Made by a program: the position numbers and the translations under genes. The notes beneath the pieces are model-generated. The model was not told the origin of the DNA, ran no database searches, and was given only the letters and a program-made list of their open reading frames with translations. A DNA stretch of 64,000 nucleotides from Pirellulaceae bacterium (lineage in GTDB: Bacteria; Planctomycetota; Planctomycetia; Pirellulales; Pirellulaceae): positions 372,001-436,000 of the forward strand of contig JAHBXS010000004.1 in assembly GCA_019636375.1 (NCBI GenBank), given 5' to 3'. Each line of letters starts with the position of its first letter. The first letter of the stretch is position 1. Of this stretch, positions 26,713 through 34,786 are shown one piece after another.

Positions 26713-28784
26713 CTAATTCTCAACAGCTGCGCATTAACCGCGACAATCACGGTAGAAGCCGCCATCAAGACGGTGCCCACCGCTGGATGGAGCAGAATGC
26801 CTGCCCATGCAAGCGCCCCGGCAGCGAGCGGTATCGCCACGATGTTGTAGCCCGCAGCCCACCATAAGTTTTACACCATCTTGCGATAGGTGGCCTGGCT
26901 CAAGACGATGATTCGCTCGACATCGCGCGGGTCGGAGCGCACGAGCACCACGTCGCCGGCCTCGACCGCCACGTCCGTTCCCGCGCCGATGGCGATCCCG
27001 AGATCCGCTGTCACTAGGGCGGGCGCATCATTCACGCCATCACCCACCATCGCGACGCGCTTCTTGTTCTGCTGCAGCTCTTTGATCTTTGCCGCCTTGT
27101 ATTCGGGCAGCACCTCAGCAAATACGGTTTCAATGCTAAGCTGTTTCGCTACCCGATCCGCCACCGCCTGCGAGTCGGCGGTCAGCATGACTACCTGAAT
27201 ACCTCTTTCATGCAGCCGGCGAACCGCCTCTTGGGCCTCCTCACGAATCGCATCGGCGATCGCGAAAACCGCCAGGACCTGCCCCTCCTCGACGAGGTAG
27301 ATTGCCGCCTGTCCGTGCGTGCTTGCCTGGGCCGCCGCCTCACGCAATGCGTCGCCAGCCTCGGCGTGAAGGCTCTTTAGCAGCGCCGGCCCGCCCACGT
27401 GCAGCTTTCTTCCATCCACCAGTGCCGAAACGCCGCGCCCGGCAACGGATGCCAACTCAGAGGATTGAGGGAGGGAAAGCTTCCTCTCCCGCACGCTTTT
27501 AAGCAGTGCTTGCGCAATCGGGTGCTCCGAATCCCGTTCCACGGCGGCAGCAAGCGACAGCGTCTCCTCCTCGGAGACGTCGCCCGCCGTCGTCATGGCC
27601 ACCACGCGATGCTCACCCAGAGTCAACGTGCCGGTCTTGTCGAAGACCACCACATCCAGCATGTGTGCTTCCTCTAAACCACGGCGGTTTCGCACCAGCA
27701 GACCGCTCTTCGCCCCCAGCGTCGTGGAGACGGCAGTAACCAGCGGAATCGCCAATCCGAGTGCGTGGGGGCAGGCGATCACCAGCACCGTCACCACGCG
27801 CTCAATGGTGAAGTCCCAGGGACGTCCGAGACTTAGCCAGACAACGGCGGTAGTCACACTGGCCAGAATAGCCATCAGAGTCAGCCAGAAGGCGGCTCGG
27901 TCGGCGAGCACCTGTGCCTTCGACCTTGACGTCTGTGCCTGCTCGACTAGCCGCATGATGCCAGCCAGGGTCGTCCGTTCGCCGGTTCCGGTCACCTCGA
28001 CTCGCAGCGATCCTTCCCCATTGATGGTCCCCGCAACCACTCGATCAGTCTCTTGCTTGCGCACTGGCTCTGACTCGCCGGTGACCATCGACTGGTTGAC
28101 GGAGGTTCGCCCCTGCCTGACGATCCCGTCGGCCGCGATCGCCGCGCCCGGTCGGATCAGCAGCAGATCGCCCTCCCGTAGCGTGGACAAGGGCACCTCT
28201 TCGATCTGATCCTCCGCCACAATGCGCAGAGCTGTGTCCGGCAGGAGCTTGGCCAGTTCCTTTAACGCCCCTTGTGCCTGGCTGACCGAACGCATCTCAA
28301 TCCAATGGCCGAGCAGCATGATCGTGACAAGAGTGGCTAGCTCCCACCACAGGTCCATGCCGTCTAAGCCGAAGATCACAGCCAGGCTGTAAACGAAAGC
28401 GACCGTAATCGCGAGCGAGATCAGCGTCATCATCCCCGGCAGACGCTCAGCCAGTTCGCGCCAAGCGCCCCGCAAAAACACCCATCCGCCGTAGGCGTAG
28501 ACGATGGTTCCAAAAAAAGTGGGGACGTGCGCCGAACCGGGGAACACAGGAGCGGAATATCCAAACCACTCCTGAATCATCTCGCTCCAGATGACGGTCG
28601 GCACACTCAGCACCAAGGAGATCCAAAACTTATTGCGGAACATTTCCACGCTGTGGCGGGCGTGCTTGCCGTGCCCTGGCTTGTGGTGGTGCGAATGCCC
28701 GCGATCACGTGCGCTTCGGTCAGATGGCTTCGAACTCCGGTGCTCGCCCGAATCGTGTTCTCGATGTTCGTGTTCGTGTGCCAT
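26709..28784 (-). pseudogene. CopB-type P1B metal ATPase with premature stop
   Basis: I start it at MAHEHEHREHDSGEH (28784): a His-rich N-terminus, then membrane helices, MVTGESEP (actuator), CPHALGLAIPL (the CPH signature of CopB-like P1B-3 Cu/Ag pumps), DKTGTLT (phosphorylated Asp) and MVGDGVNDAPAL. At 26871-26873 a TAA follows YRKMV where the family has Gln (CAA). The frame then continues normally, [15 protein letters not shown] ... [13 protein letters not shown], to TGA at 26709. A single C-to-T change thus removes the last two helices. The product may be dead unless the stop is read through. Confidence 0.82.
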
Positions 28785-28916
28785 CGCTCGTCCTATTCGA
28801 TACTCTTTCTTGCCAAAACAGGGCCTCTCGGCAGTAATGTTCTGGCACCGGCTGTGCAGCGTCAACCCATTGCCATCATCAGCAGCATGGTCACCGCCAT
28901 CGCCAATCAAATGTGG

Positions 28917-29060
28917 CGAGGATTCGGCTTCCACCTCGGCACGCCGGGAGGCAAACGAAACATCAGCTTGGCGAACACAAGTAGTCGTTCTGATTGCACC
29001 AGCGACTTTCGCTGCACAGCTTTCGCGATGCAGGACCTGAATCTCGAATGAGGCCTGCAT
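28917..29060 (-). pseudogene. Decayed HMA domain upstream of the ATPase
   Basis: In frame with the ATPase, residues read FEIQVLHRESCAAKVAGAIR, then VRQADVSFASRRAEVEA: an HMA fold sequence in which the first Cys of CxxC is Arg (HRESC). Between this and the ATG at 28784 the sequence is not family-like. Either an eroded N-terminal HMA domain or the remains of a separate MerP/CopZ-like gene. Confidence 0.5.
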
Positions 29061-29134
29061 CGATTATCTTGCGTTCTTTTACATTAGGCCGCTCAGTTCT
29101 TTATAGATGGGTCAGCATTACCTCCGACCTTCGA

Positions 29135-30001
29135 TTATTTGTCGTGAGCACGGGTCTTGCCCTCTGCATCCGCTTGATGGTTTGATTTCAAGTTTGTTGC
29201 ATAAAGCTGGTCAACCATCGCCAGATAGGTAGTCGGATCGGCAGCCAACTTCTTTTCGCAGCCGGGGCAGCAGATAAAGACGCGGCGGCCATTGACCAAT
29301 ACTGACTTGGCGTTTCCAGGCAATGCTTTGTCCATCACGGGGCATTTCCCTTGGGCAGCTCGTAGGTTGGCCTCAATGGATGCGCTATGGTTGGCATTTG
29401 CTGCTTTCCCTTCGCAGCCCTTGCAGCACAGAAAAAACTCTTCGCCTTCGGACGTCTTTACCCAAACCGGCTCGGCCATCGATCCCAGCTCTTCGCCTGA
29501 AACAGGGCAGATTTTCTGGGCTACTATGCGACGATGAACCTTTTCTTTTTCAGCGGCTCCAGCGACATACGCCGCGTATTTTTCGTCGACCATTGCTATA
29601 TATGTCGTCGGGTCGACGGCGATTTTCTTCGAGCATGGCGGACAGCAGACAAAAATCCGGCGGCCGTTTACAACGGTCGATGAAGCATTTTTAGGCAACT
29701 CTTCTTCCATCACGGGGCAGATCCCTTGAGCCTTGGCCATATTGGCTTGTATGGTCTTCCAGTAATCCGCGTTAATGGCTTGATCCTTGCAGCTTTCGCA
29801 GCAGAGAAACGCCGTTTCGCCTTCGATTTGAACCTTGATCAGGTCTCCCATCGAACCGAGCTTCTCGCCCATTACCGGACAGATTCCTTGGACTTTCGCT
29901 AGCAACAGGTCGGAAGGGGAGAGTTGCAACGGAGTCGTCGACTGTGCAGCAGCCAGATTCGCAAACAGGGCAAGCATAAAAAGGGACACAAAATGTCTCA
30001 T
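29135..30001 (-). CDS. Secreted protein with four CPV...CCxxC repeats (putative metal sink)
   Basis: 288 residues from MRHFVSLFMLALFANLAAA, a signal peptide, with GGAG just upstream. Four modules follow, each with a CPV motif (Cys at 41, 95, 165, 220) and about 25 residues later a CCxxC (67-71 CCESC, 119-123 CCPPC, 192-196 CCKGC, 244-248 CCPGC). Modules 1 and 3 share LGSMG/LGSMA; modules 2 and 4 share VNGRR and DPTTYIAMVD / DPTTYLAMVD, so it is a duplicated pair. Sixteen Cys in four sites suggest copper/silver storage or handover in the periplasm. A predicted ECF promoter lies about 200 bp upstream. I know no named family. Confidence 0.72.
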   Translation of the reverse strand: MRHFVSLFMLALFANLAAAQSTTPLQLSPSDLLLAKVQGICPVMGEKLGSMGDLIKVQIEGETAFLCCESCKDQAINADYWKTIQANMAKAQGICPVMEEELPKNASSTVVNGRRIFVCCPPCSKKIAVDPTTYIAMVDEKYAAYVAGAAEKEKVHRRIVAQKICPVSGEELGSMAEPVWVKTSEGEEFFLCCKGCEGKAANANHSASIEANLRAAQGKCPVMDKALPGNAKSVLVNGRRVFICCPGCEKKLAADPTTYLAMVDQLYATNLKSNHQADAEGKTRAHDK

Positions 30002-30157
30002 CGTTAATCTCCAATAGTGTTCGAAATTCAAGAAACTTCTGGTCATTAGGGGGCGGAATCAGTCCAATCCTTCGGCATACTCATCCAGTTCGCACCCTTC
30101 TACCACGACGGTGTTTAAAATCCGTTCGACCTTCAAAAGCCGATTGCGGATAATGAA

Positions 30158-30196
30158 TGCCGCTCAAGCCCGATGCAGACGCACACGAGCATTTGC
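30158..30196 (-). pseudogene. Remnant of an ECF sigma gene (deletion scar)
   Basis: Reads ANARVRLHRA then a stop. This matches GNARVRLHRAR in the Cys-tailed sigma factor (23484-24080), and the bases are also close. It sits directly after promoter site 4, so an internal deletion seems to have joined a sigma promoter to the end of its coding region. Confidence 0.65.
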
Positions 30197-30201
30197 AAGG
30201 T

Positions 30202-30229
30202 TGGATGCCAACCGGATGGATTTCCTTCA
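30202..30229 (-). promoter_or_regulatory. Predicted ECF promoter, site 4
   Basis: GTGAAG, spacer GAAATCCATCCGGTTG, GCATCC, with 16-base spacing. Further upstream, TTTTTTTCGCTGC is also shared with site 3. It would drive the four-repeat protein across the sigma remnant. Confidence 0.7.
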
Positions 30230-30412
30230 CGGCAGCGAAAAAAATATCCCCAAATCACTGAATTTCACGCACATGGAAAAATGGTGAAAAGCAGCTGACG
30301 AAGAAATGCTGCATGCCCAGAGTCGCAATTGGCATGGTTCGATGCCAATGAATTCGAACACTCGCCAGCAAGCTCGATTCCCGAGCCAGTAACCATTTGC
30401 GACAAAGTTGAT

Positions 30413-31894
30413 CTACTGCTGATCCAGCGACTCACCGCGTAGGCCGTCGTCACCGCTTTCGTCGGTGGTCGGATCAAGAGCTCCGGTCAAGGCGTTGCCT
30501 TTCATTTTCGCTTGCGCCTGAGCCAACTGAGCTTGAGCCTCCAAGAAACTGATATTGGAATCGAAGAACGTCTTTCTCGCGACTAACACCTGCACAAAAC
30601 TCGATTCGCCCGCTTTATAGGATTCATCCGCTAATTGGAGCGACTCGACCGCACTGGGCAGAATTTCCCGAGTGTATTGCTCAACGGCTGCCAGTGCGGA
30701 GTCATATTCGCGGGCGATGACTGCAAACCTCGACTTGATGGACAATTCGACTCGTTCGGCATCCTTGATTGCCCGACACAACTCCGCTTGAGCGGCCGAG
30801 ATATTGCCCTGGTTGCGATTGTTGGTTGGAATCGGTACACCGACTTGCAAGTTGATCAAGCCAGAATTCGAATCGTTATCTATGCCAGCGGCAAGTTGAG
30901 CGGTGATATTCGGAATGGCTTGGACTCCTTGCCGATTCAAATTGGCACGAGCCCTCGCGATTCTCGCACGGGCAGCTTCCATTTCAGGGCTGGTTTCAAC
31001 GACGGCTGACGCAAACGCCCGCCAGTCCAAGAGCTCCGCCTGCTGCGGCAATTCACCCATGACTTGCGTCATTGGCAGGTCGGGTACTCCCGCAATCGCG
31101 ACTAACTCTTGCCAAGCTGTAGCGAGGGCGATTTCCGCCTGCTGGCGTAACAGATTGATTTCGTTTTTTTGAATTCTTGCTTGCAATACATCGACTTTGG
31201 TGCCCTCCTGAGCCTTCATTCGAGTTTCAGAAAGCTCTAACCCCTTTTCGACAACACTTTCAAACTCAGAGACTAATTCCACTCTGCGTTGTGCGGCCAG
31301 TACTTCAAAGAATTTAATTTCGATGTCGGTCAATACTCGAATTTGCTGAGCATCGTACTCGAATCTTTGTGCTCGCAAGGCTTCGTTGAGCACGCTCTGG
31401 TTCAGCTCCAACTTGCCACCCCGAACAAACTGTCGTTCGAAGAACATCGTATGCTGGTCAGTGCCTTGATCGGCGAGCTGAACTGCCTGATAGCCAACAA
31501 TCGGATTGGGCCGCAATCCGACCTGAGTTCGGTATCCGGCAGCTTTTTGCGTGGTGGCTGCCAACGCCTGAATGGTGGGATTGTTTTCGATCGCCAACGA
31601 TTGGAAGTGAGTCAACGACATCAAGCTTTGCGATTCTTGAAATTGAGCACCGATGGGATTCAATTCCAGTTCGGAGGGCGGTTCGGCTGATTGTGTGCCC
31701 GAAAAGTCTCTTGAGTTATCCAACTCATCGTAAGCCGCTTGGGATATGACTGCCGAAACCTGAGTTTGGGGTCGGGCAGAGATTTGACTTTGCCGCGACC
31801 GAGACTCCTGCTCGATTACCGTGCGGCTGGTCGACCGACAACCGGTTGCCACAATCGCCAACGCCGCCGCCACGAATACTCCAGAAATCTTCAT
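30413..31894 (-). CDS. TolC/CusC-like outer-membrane efflux lipoprotein
   Basis: 493 residues from MKISGVFVAAALAIVATGC, chosen because AGGA precedes this ATG; lipobox VATGC. The body is the TolC double repeat of long helices and strands: FQSLAIENNPTIQALAATTQ and GYRTQVGLRPNPIVGYQAVQ in the first half, FASAVVETSPEMEAARARI, GLINLQVGVPIPTNNRNQG and YKAGESSFVQVLVARKTFFD in the second. It forms the exit channel for the RND pump encoded further along the same strand. It heads the minus-strand series of the metal island. I see no ECF site before it. Confidence 0.9.
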   Translation of the reverse strand: MKISGVFVAAALAIVATGCRSTSRTVIEQESRSRQSQISARPQTQVSAVISQAAYDELDNSRDFSGTQSAEPPSELELNPIGAQFQESQSLMSLTHFQSLAIENNPTIQALAATTQKAAGYRTQVGLRPNPIVGYQAVQLADQGTDQHTMFFERQFVRGGKLELNQSVLNEALRAQRFEYDAQQIRVLTDIEIKFFEVLAAQRRVELVSEFESVVEKGLELSETRMKAQEGTKVDVLQARIQKNEINLLRQQAEIALATAWQELVAIAGVPDLPMTQVMGELPQQAELLDWRAFASAVVETSPEMEAARARIARARANLNRQGVQAIPNITAQLAAGIDNDSNSGLINLQVGVPIPTNNRNQGNISAAQAELCRAIKDAERVELSIKSRFAVIAREYDSALAAVEQYTREILPSAVESLQLADESYKAGESSFVQVLVARKTFFDSNISFLEAQAQLAQAQAKMKGNALTGALDPTTDESGDDGLRGESLDQQ

Positions 31895-32251
31895 GTTTAT
31901 TTCATCCTGACAATTCTTCCCGAGTTTTGGATTGCGACGGTACGACACGAAGTATCGGCTTTATCGTCGGGAAGGATTGAGGCAGTCAGCCATTCGTGAG
32001 GGTTGTTATGATTGTGTCGGTTATCTCGGTATCCTAGCGAAGTCCGTCAGAATGTCGATTTACCTGAAAATTTCGAATTAGCGGTCGCAACTTAGCTATA
32101 ACCCTTATCACGAGAGACTTAGAGAGTGCCGAGACTTACGCCGAGAACGGCCGGGAAGTCTCCCCAAAGGACTCGCGCCGGTCGTCGGAATGAGGTCGGA
32201 AATGGGAGATTTTGAGAGGCGAGAGTTTGGCGAAATGCCGGGAAAACAAGG
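31895..32251. other. Intergenic stretch, no gene seen
   Basis: Upstream region of the TolC-like gene. No frame here resembles a protein; frames running through 32108-32447 only shadow the hairpin repeat and the tRNA. Confidence 0.5.
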
Positions 32252-32296
32252 GCCAGAAACGCGAACAGGCCGACGTTTTGAGGCGTCGGCCTGTTG
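32252..32296. repeat. About 42-bp dispersed hairpin repeat, copy 2
   Basis: GCCAGAAACGCGAA followed by the CAGGCCGACG / CGTCGGCCTG stem, matching 901-943. It lies 44 bp beyond the 3' end of the initiator tRNA. Confidence 0.6.
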
Positions 32297-32339
32297 GTAT
32301 AACCGCAGGGTCAAACAAAGTTTGAAGCCTTTGATTCAG

Positions 32340-32413
<74 letters not shown>

Positions 32414-32490
32414 CACGTATGTTAGCCAATCGAGCAGCAAAGTCTAGGGGGAGGGCGGAAATTTTTTGTGGCGCTGGTTGGATTGTGCAG

Positions 32491-32580
32491 GACAGGTTGG
32501 CAACCTGTAGGACTAAACTGAAAAATATAGGTTGGCTAACTGTCCTACGACATTGAAAAAGAAAGGTTAGCGACCTTTCC
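32491..32580. repeat. Cluster of three short palindromes (AGGTTGGCAACCT type)
   Basis: ACAGGTTGGCAACCTGT (near 32492), AGGTTGGCTAACTGTCC (near 32529) and AAAGGTTAGCGACCTTT (near 32562) are variants of one small dyad in a row. They lie between the tRNA and the 3' end of trmL and may serve as transcription-end structures. Confidence 0.5.
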
Positions 32581-32590
32581 CACGGACCGG

Positions 32591-33157
32591 CTAAGGGAGG
32601 TCGATGAGGTCGGGGGGATTGAGTTGGCGGAAGGCTTCGTAGGCACAGATGGCGGCGCTGGTGGCGAGGTTTAGACTGCGGACGCGAGGGGTAGTGGGAA
32701 TTCTAAGGAGTTGTTCGCGGTAAGTATCCAGCATCGACGGGGGGAGTCCGGCTGTTTCAGGTCCAAACACGAAAACGTCCCCCCGCGAAAAAGTGGTCGC
32801 ATACACCGAACGAGTTGCCGTTTTCGTTAAGAACCAAAAATTCGGACTTGCCAATTCATCGCTTCTTTTGAGCTCTGACGGACCATCTGATGCTTCAGCC
32901 GAGGCGTTTAAAGTCGGGCAGGCAAATCGGGCCAGCAAATCTTCCCAGTCGTTGACGACTTCCCAATCCAAATGTGGCCAATAATCCAGACCGGCACGGC
33001 GCAGAGTTTTCTCGTCGATCCGGAAGCCTAATGGTCGGACGAGCCAAAGTTTCGCATCCAGGCCCACGCATGTTCGACCCACGGCCCCGGTGTTCCCTGG
33101 AATTTCGGGCTGATACAAGACGATGTGAACAAGCGGGCTGGAGGTGACTTGCGACAT
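32591..33157 (-). CDS. trmL: tRNA (cytidine/uridine-34 2'-O)-methyltransferase
   Basis: 188 residues, SPOUT family. N-terminal HIVLYQPEIPGNTGAVGRTC, with NTG in the conserved substrate loop; the knotted C-terminus has VFVFGPETAGLPP, LRIPTTPRVRSLNLATSAAI and a final helix. These are the TrmL/CspR SAM-binding motifs; the enzyme methylates the wobble base of some tRNA-Leu species. Compared with short TrmL it has an insert near 80-105 (ASAEASDGPSELKRSDEL) of unknown meaning. Single gene; the start follows GGAG-poor sequence. Confidence 0.88.
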   Translation of the reverse strand: MSQVTSSPLVHIVLYQPEIPGNTGAVGRTCVGLDAKLWLVRPLGFRIDEKTLRRAGLDYWPHLDWEVVNDWEDLLARFACPTLNASAEASDGPSELKRSDELASPNFWFLTKTATRSVYATTFSRGDVFVFGPETAGLPPSMLDTYREQLLRIPTTPRVRSLNLATSAAICAYEAFRQLNPPDLIDLP

Positions 33158-33380
33158 GGAGTTGAGATTAGAGTCTTTGAATTGCGAAAACTAAAACCAA
33201 ATGCCGACGTGCATGGCCCTTTGGCCATTGATCGTAACACAATTTTGTCGGGCTTGCGGGGCACTCAATATAACCGCTATCCCAAGACCTACTTTGCGGA
33301 CGGGACGTCCGCGATCCCGGGGAGTTTACGTGAAAGGAGGGAAGGAAACAATCTCGGATAAACTACTGGACTTGTCATCT

Positions 33381-33433
33381 GCCGGAGTAAGTTAGCACGG
33401 TTTTCTCGGAAACCGTACGCTAACGCGTTCCGG
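33381..33433. repeat. Long imperfect palindrome
   Basis: Arms GCCGGA ... GTTAGC ... CGGTTTTC and GGAAACCG ... GCTAAC ... TCCGGC pair around a small CTCG loop, giving a stem of about 22 bp over 53 bp. GCTAACGCGTTCCGGC is wording I associate with dispersed planctomycete repeats. It lies in the ispG upstream region. Confidence 0.55.
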
Positions 33434-33504
33434 CTAATTAGCCAATTTATTTGCGAAAGAACATTCAGGACACAACGGGTTTAAACAAAACGGCAACTTG
33501 CGGT

Positions 33505-33510
33505 TATAAT
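33505..33510 (+). promoter_or_regulatory. Likely -10 element for ispG
   Basis: Perfect TATAAT 54 bp before the start codon. A -35 such as TTAAAC at 33481 is weak with an 18-base spacer. Confidence 0.4.
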
Positions 33511-33563
33511 CGAGGCGGTTTGGCACTTGAACATTAATCAAACTATGGAACGGAGAGGATACG

Positions 33564-34706
33564 TTGGTCGAAATCAAGCGGAACCCAACGCGGGCAGTAA
33601 AAATTGGCTCGGTGATTATCGGCGGAAATAACCCAATCGCCGTTCAATCGATGACGGCCACAAAAACAACCGACATTGACGCGACGATCGGACTCGTGCA
33701 ACTGCTGGAGCGGGCCGGGGCGGACGTGGTGCGGATTGCGGTGGATAGTCGCAAGGATGCGGAAGCCTTGGCCCCCATCCGGGCGGCGACCAAGGCGAAC
33801 CTGTCCGTGGACCTGCAAGAAAACTATCGGATGGCGGAAATCGTCGCTCCGCATGTCGATAAACTGCGTTACAACCCGGGGCACTTGTACCATCACGAAC
33901 GGGAGAAGACTTGGCAAGACAAAGTCCGTTGGCTTGTTGAGATCGCTGTGGCCAACGGCTGCGCCATTCGTGTGGGCGTCAATTGCGGGAGTGTCGATCC
34001 GGCAATCAAGGAAAAATTTCCCCACGAAGATTCGATTTCGCCAATGTTGGTGAGTGCCGCTGAGCATTGCGATTTTTTGGATTCGATTGGTTTCACTCGG
34101 TACTGTGTGTCGCTGAAGGACAGCGACCCCGACAAAGTCGTCGAAGTCAACCGGCGGTTTGCCGAAATGCGACCCGAGATTCCTTTGCATCTGGGTGTTA
34201 CGGAAGCTGGTTTGCCTCCGAACGGCGTGATCAAAACGCGAATCGCCTTTGAGCAACTCATCGGGCGGGGAATTGGTGATACGGTGCGGGTTTCGTTGAC
34301 GGTGCCTAACGACCGCAAAGGCGAGGAGATTTCAGTAGGTCGTGAGATCATCAACGACATTTATGCAGGGCGGGTGCGGTCGGTTGTGGACTTCAATCGG
34401 GAGGGTCTGAACATCATCTCCTGCCCGAGTTGTTCGCGAGTCGAAAACGAGGCCTTTGTGAACCTTGCGGAGGACGTCCGCGAAATGACTCAGTATGCGG
34501 CGGCTCACAAAATTACGATTGCCGTCATGGGGTGCCGGGTCAACGGTCCGGGAGAAACGGACGATGCAGACTTGGGGTTGTGGTGCGGTCCCCAGCATGT
34601 AAACCTCAAGCGAGGCACGGAATCACTGGGGGCATTCAAGTACGACGAGATTCTACCTCGCCTCAAGGCTGAATTGGATGCCTTGATCCTGTCGAAGAGT
34701 TCCTGA
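33564..34706 (+). CDS. ispG: (E)-4-hydroxy-3-methylbut-2-enyl-diphosphate synthase (MEP pathway)
   Basis: 380 residues, close to the short bacterial IspG without the insert domain. Opening [26 protein letters not shown] is the family signature (33582 onward); then [27 protein letters not shown], and the [4Fe-4S] ligands in [10 protein letters not shown] and [11 protein letters not shown]. It reductively opens the cyclic diphosphate to HMBPP in isoprenoid synthesis, using flavodoxin or ferredoxin. The TTG start has GGAGAGG upstream; no closer ATG fits. Confidence 0.96.
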   Translation: MVEIKRNPTRAVKIGSVIIGGNNPIAVQSMTATKTTDIDATIGLVQLLERAGADVVRIAVDSRKDAEALAPIRAATKANLSVDLQENYRMAEIVAPHVDKLRYNPGHLYHHEREKTWQDKVRWLVEIAVANGCAIRVGVNCGSVDPAIKEKFPHEDSISPMLVSAAEHCDFLDSIGFTRYCVSLKDSDPDKVVEVNRRFAEMRPEIPLHLGVTEAGLPPNGVIKTRIAFEQLIGRGIGDTVRVSLTVPNDRKGEEISVGREIINDIYAGRVRSVVDFNREGLNIISCPSCSRVENEAFVNLAEDVREMTQYAAAHKITIAVMGCRVNGPGETDDADLGLWCGPQHVNLKRGTESLGAFKYDEILPRLKAELDALILSKSS

Positions 34707-34786
34707 TCGGAAAACGAACCGCTAAACTATCTGTCGAAGTTTTTATTCTCTAACTTGTCACATCAAGCAGAACAGAAGTTAATTAA

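Noticed and set aside
32491..32580. Possible CRISPR-like array
   Set aside because: The three short units are imperfect palindromes with unequal spacing and no leader or cas genes.
33543..34256. 237-codon minus-strand frame
   Set aside because: Antisense of ispG without any protein features.
34707..34786. Possible Mg2+ riboswitch before mgtE
   Set aside because: The gap is only 80 bp and shows no extended paired structure.
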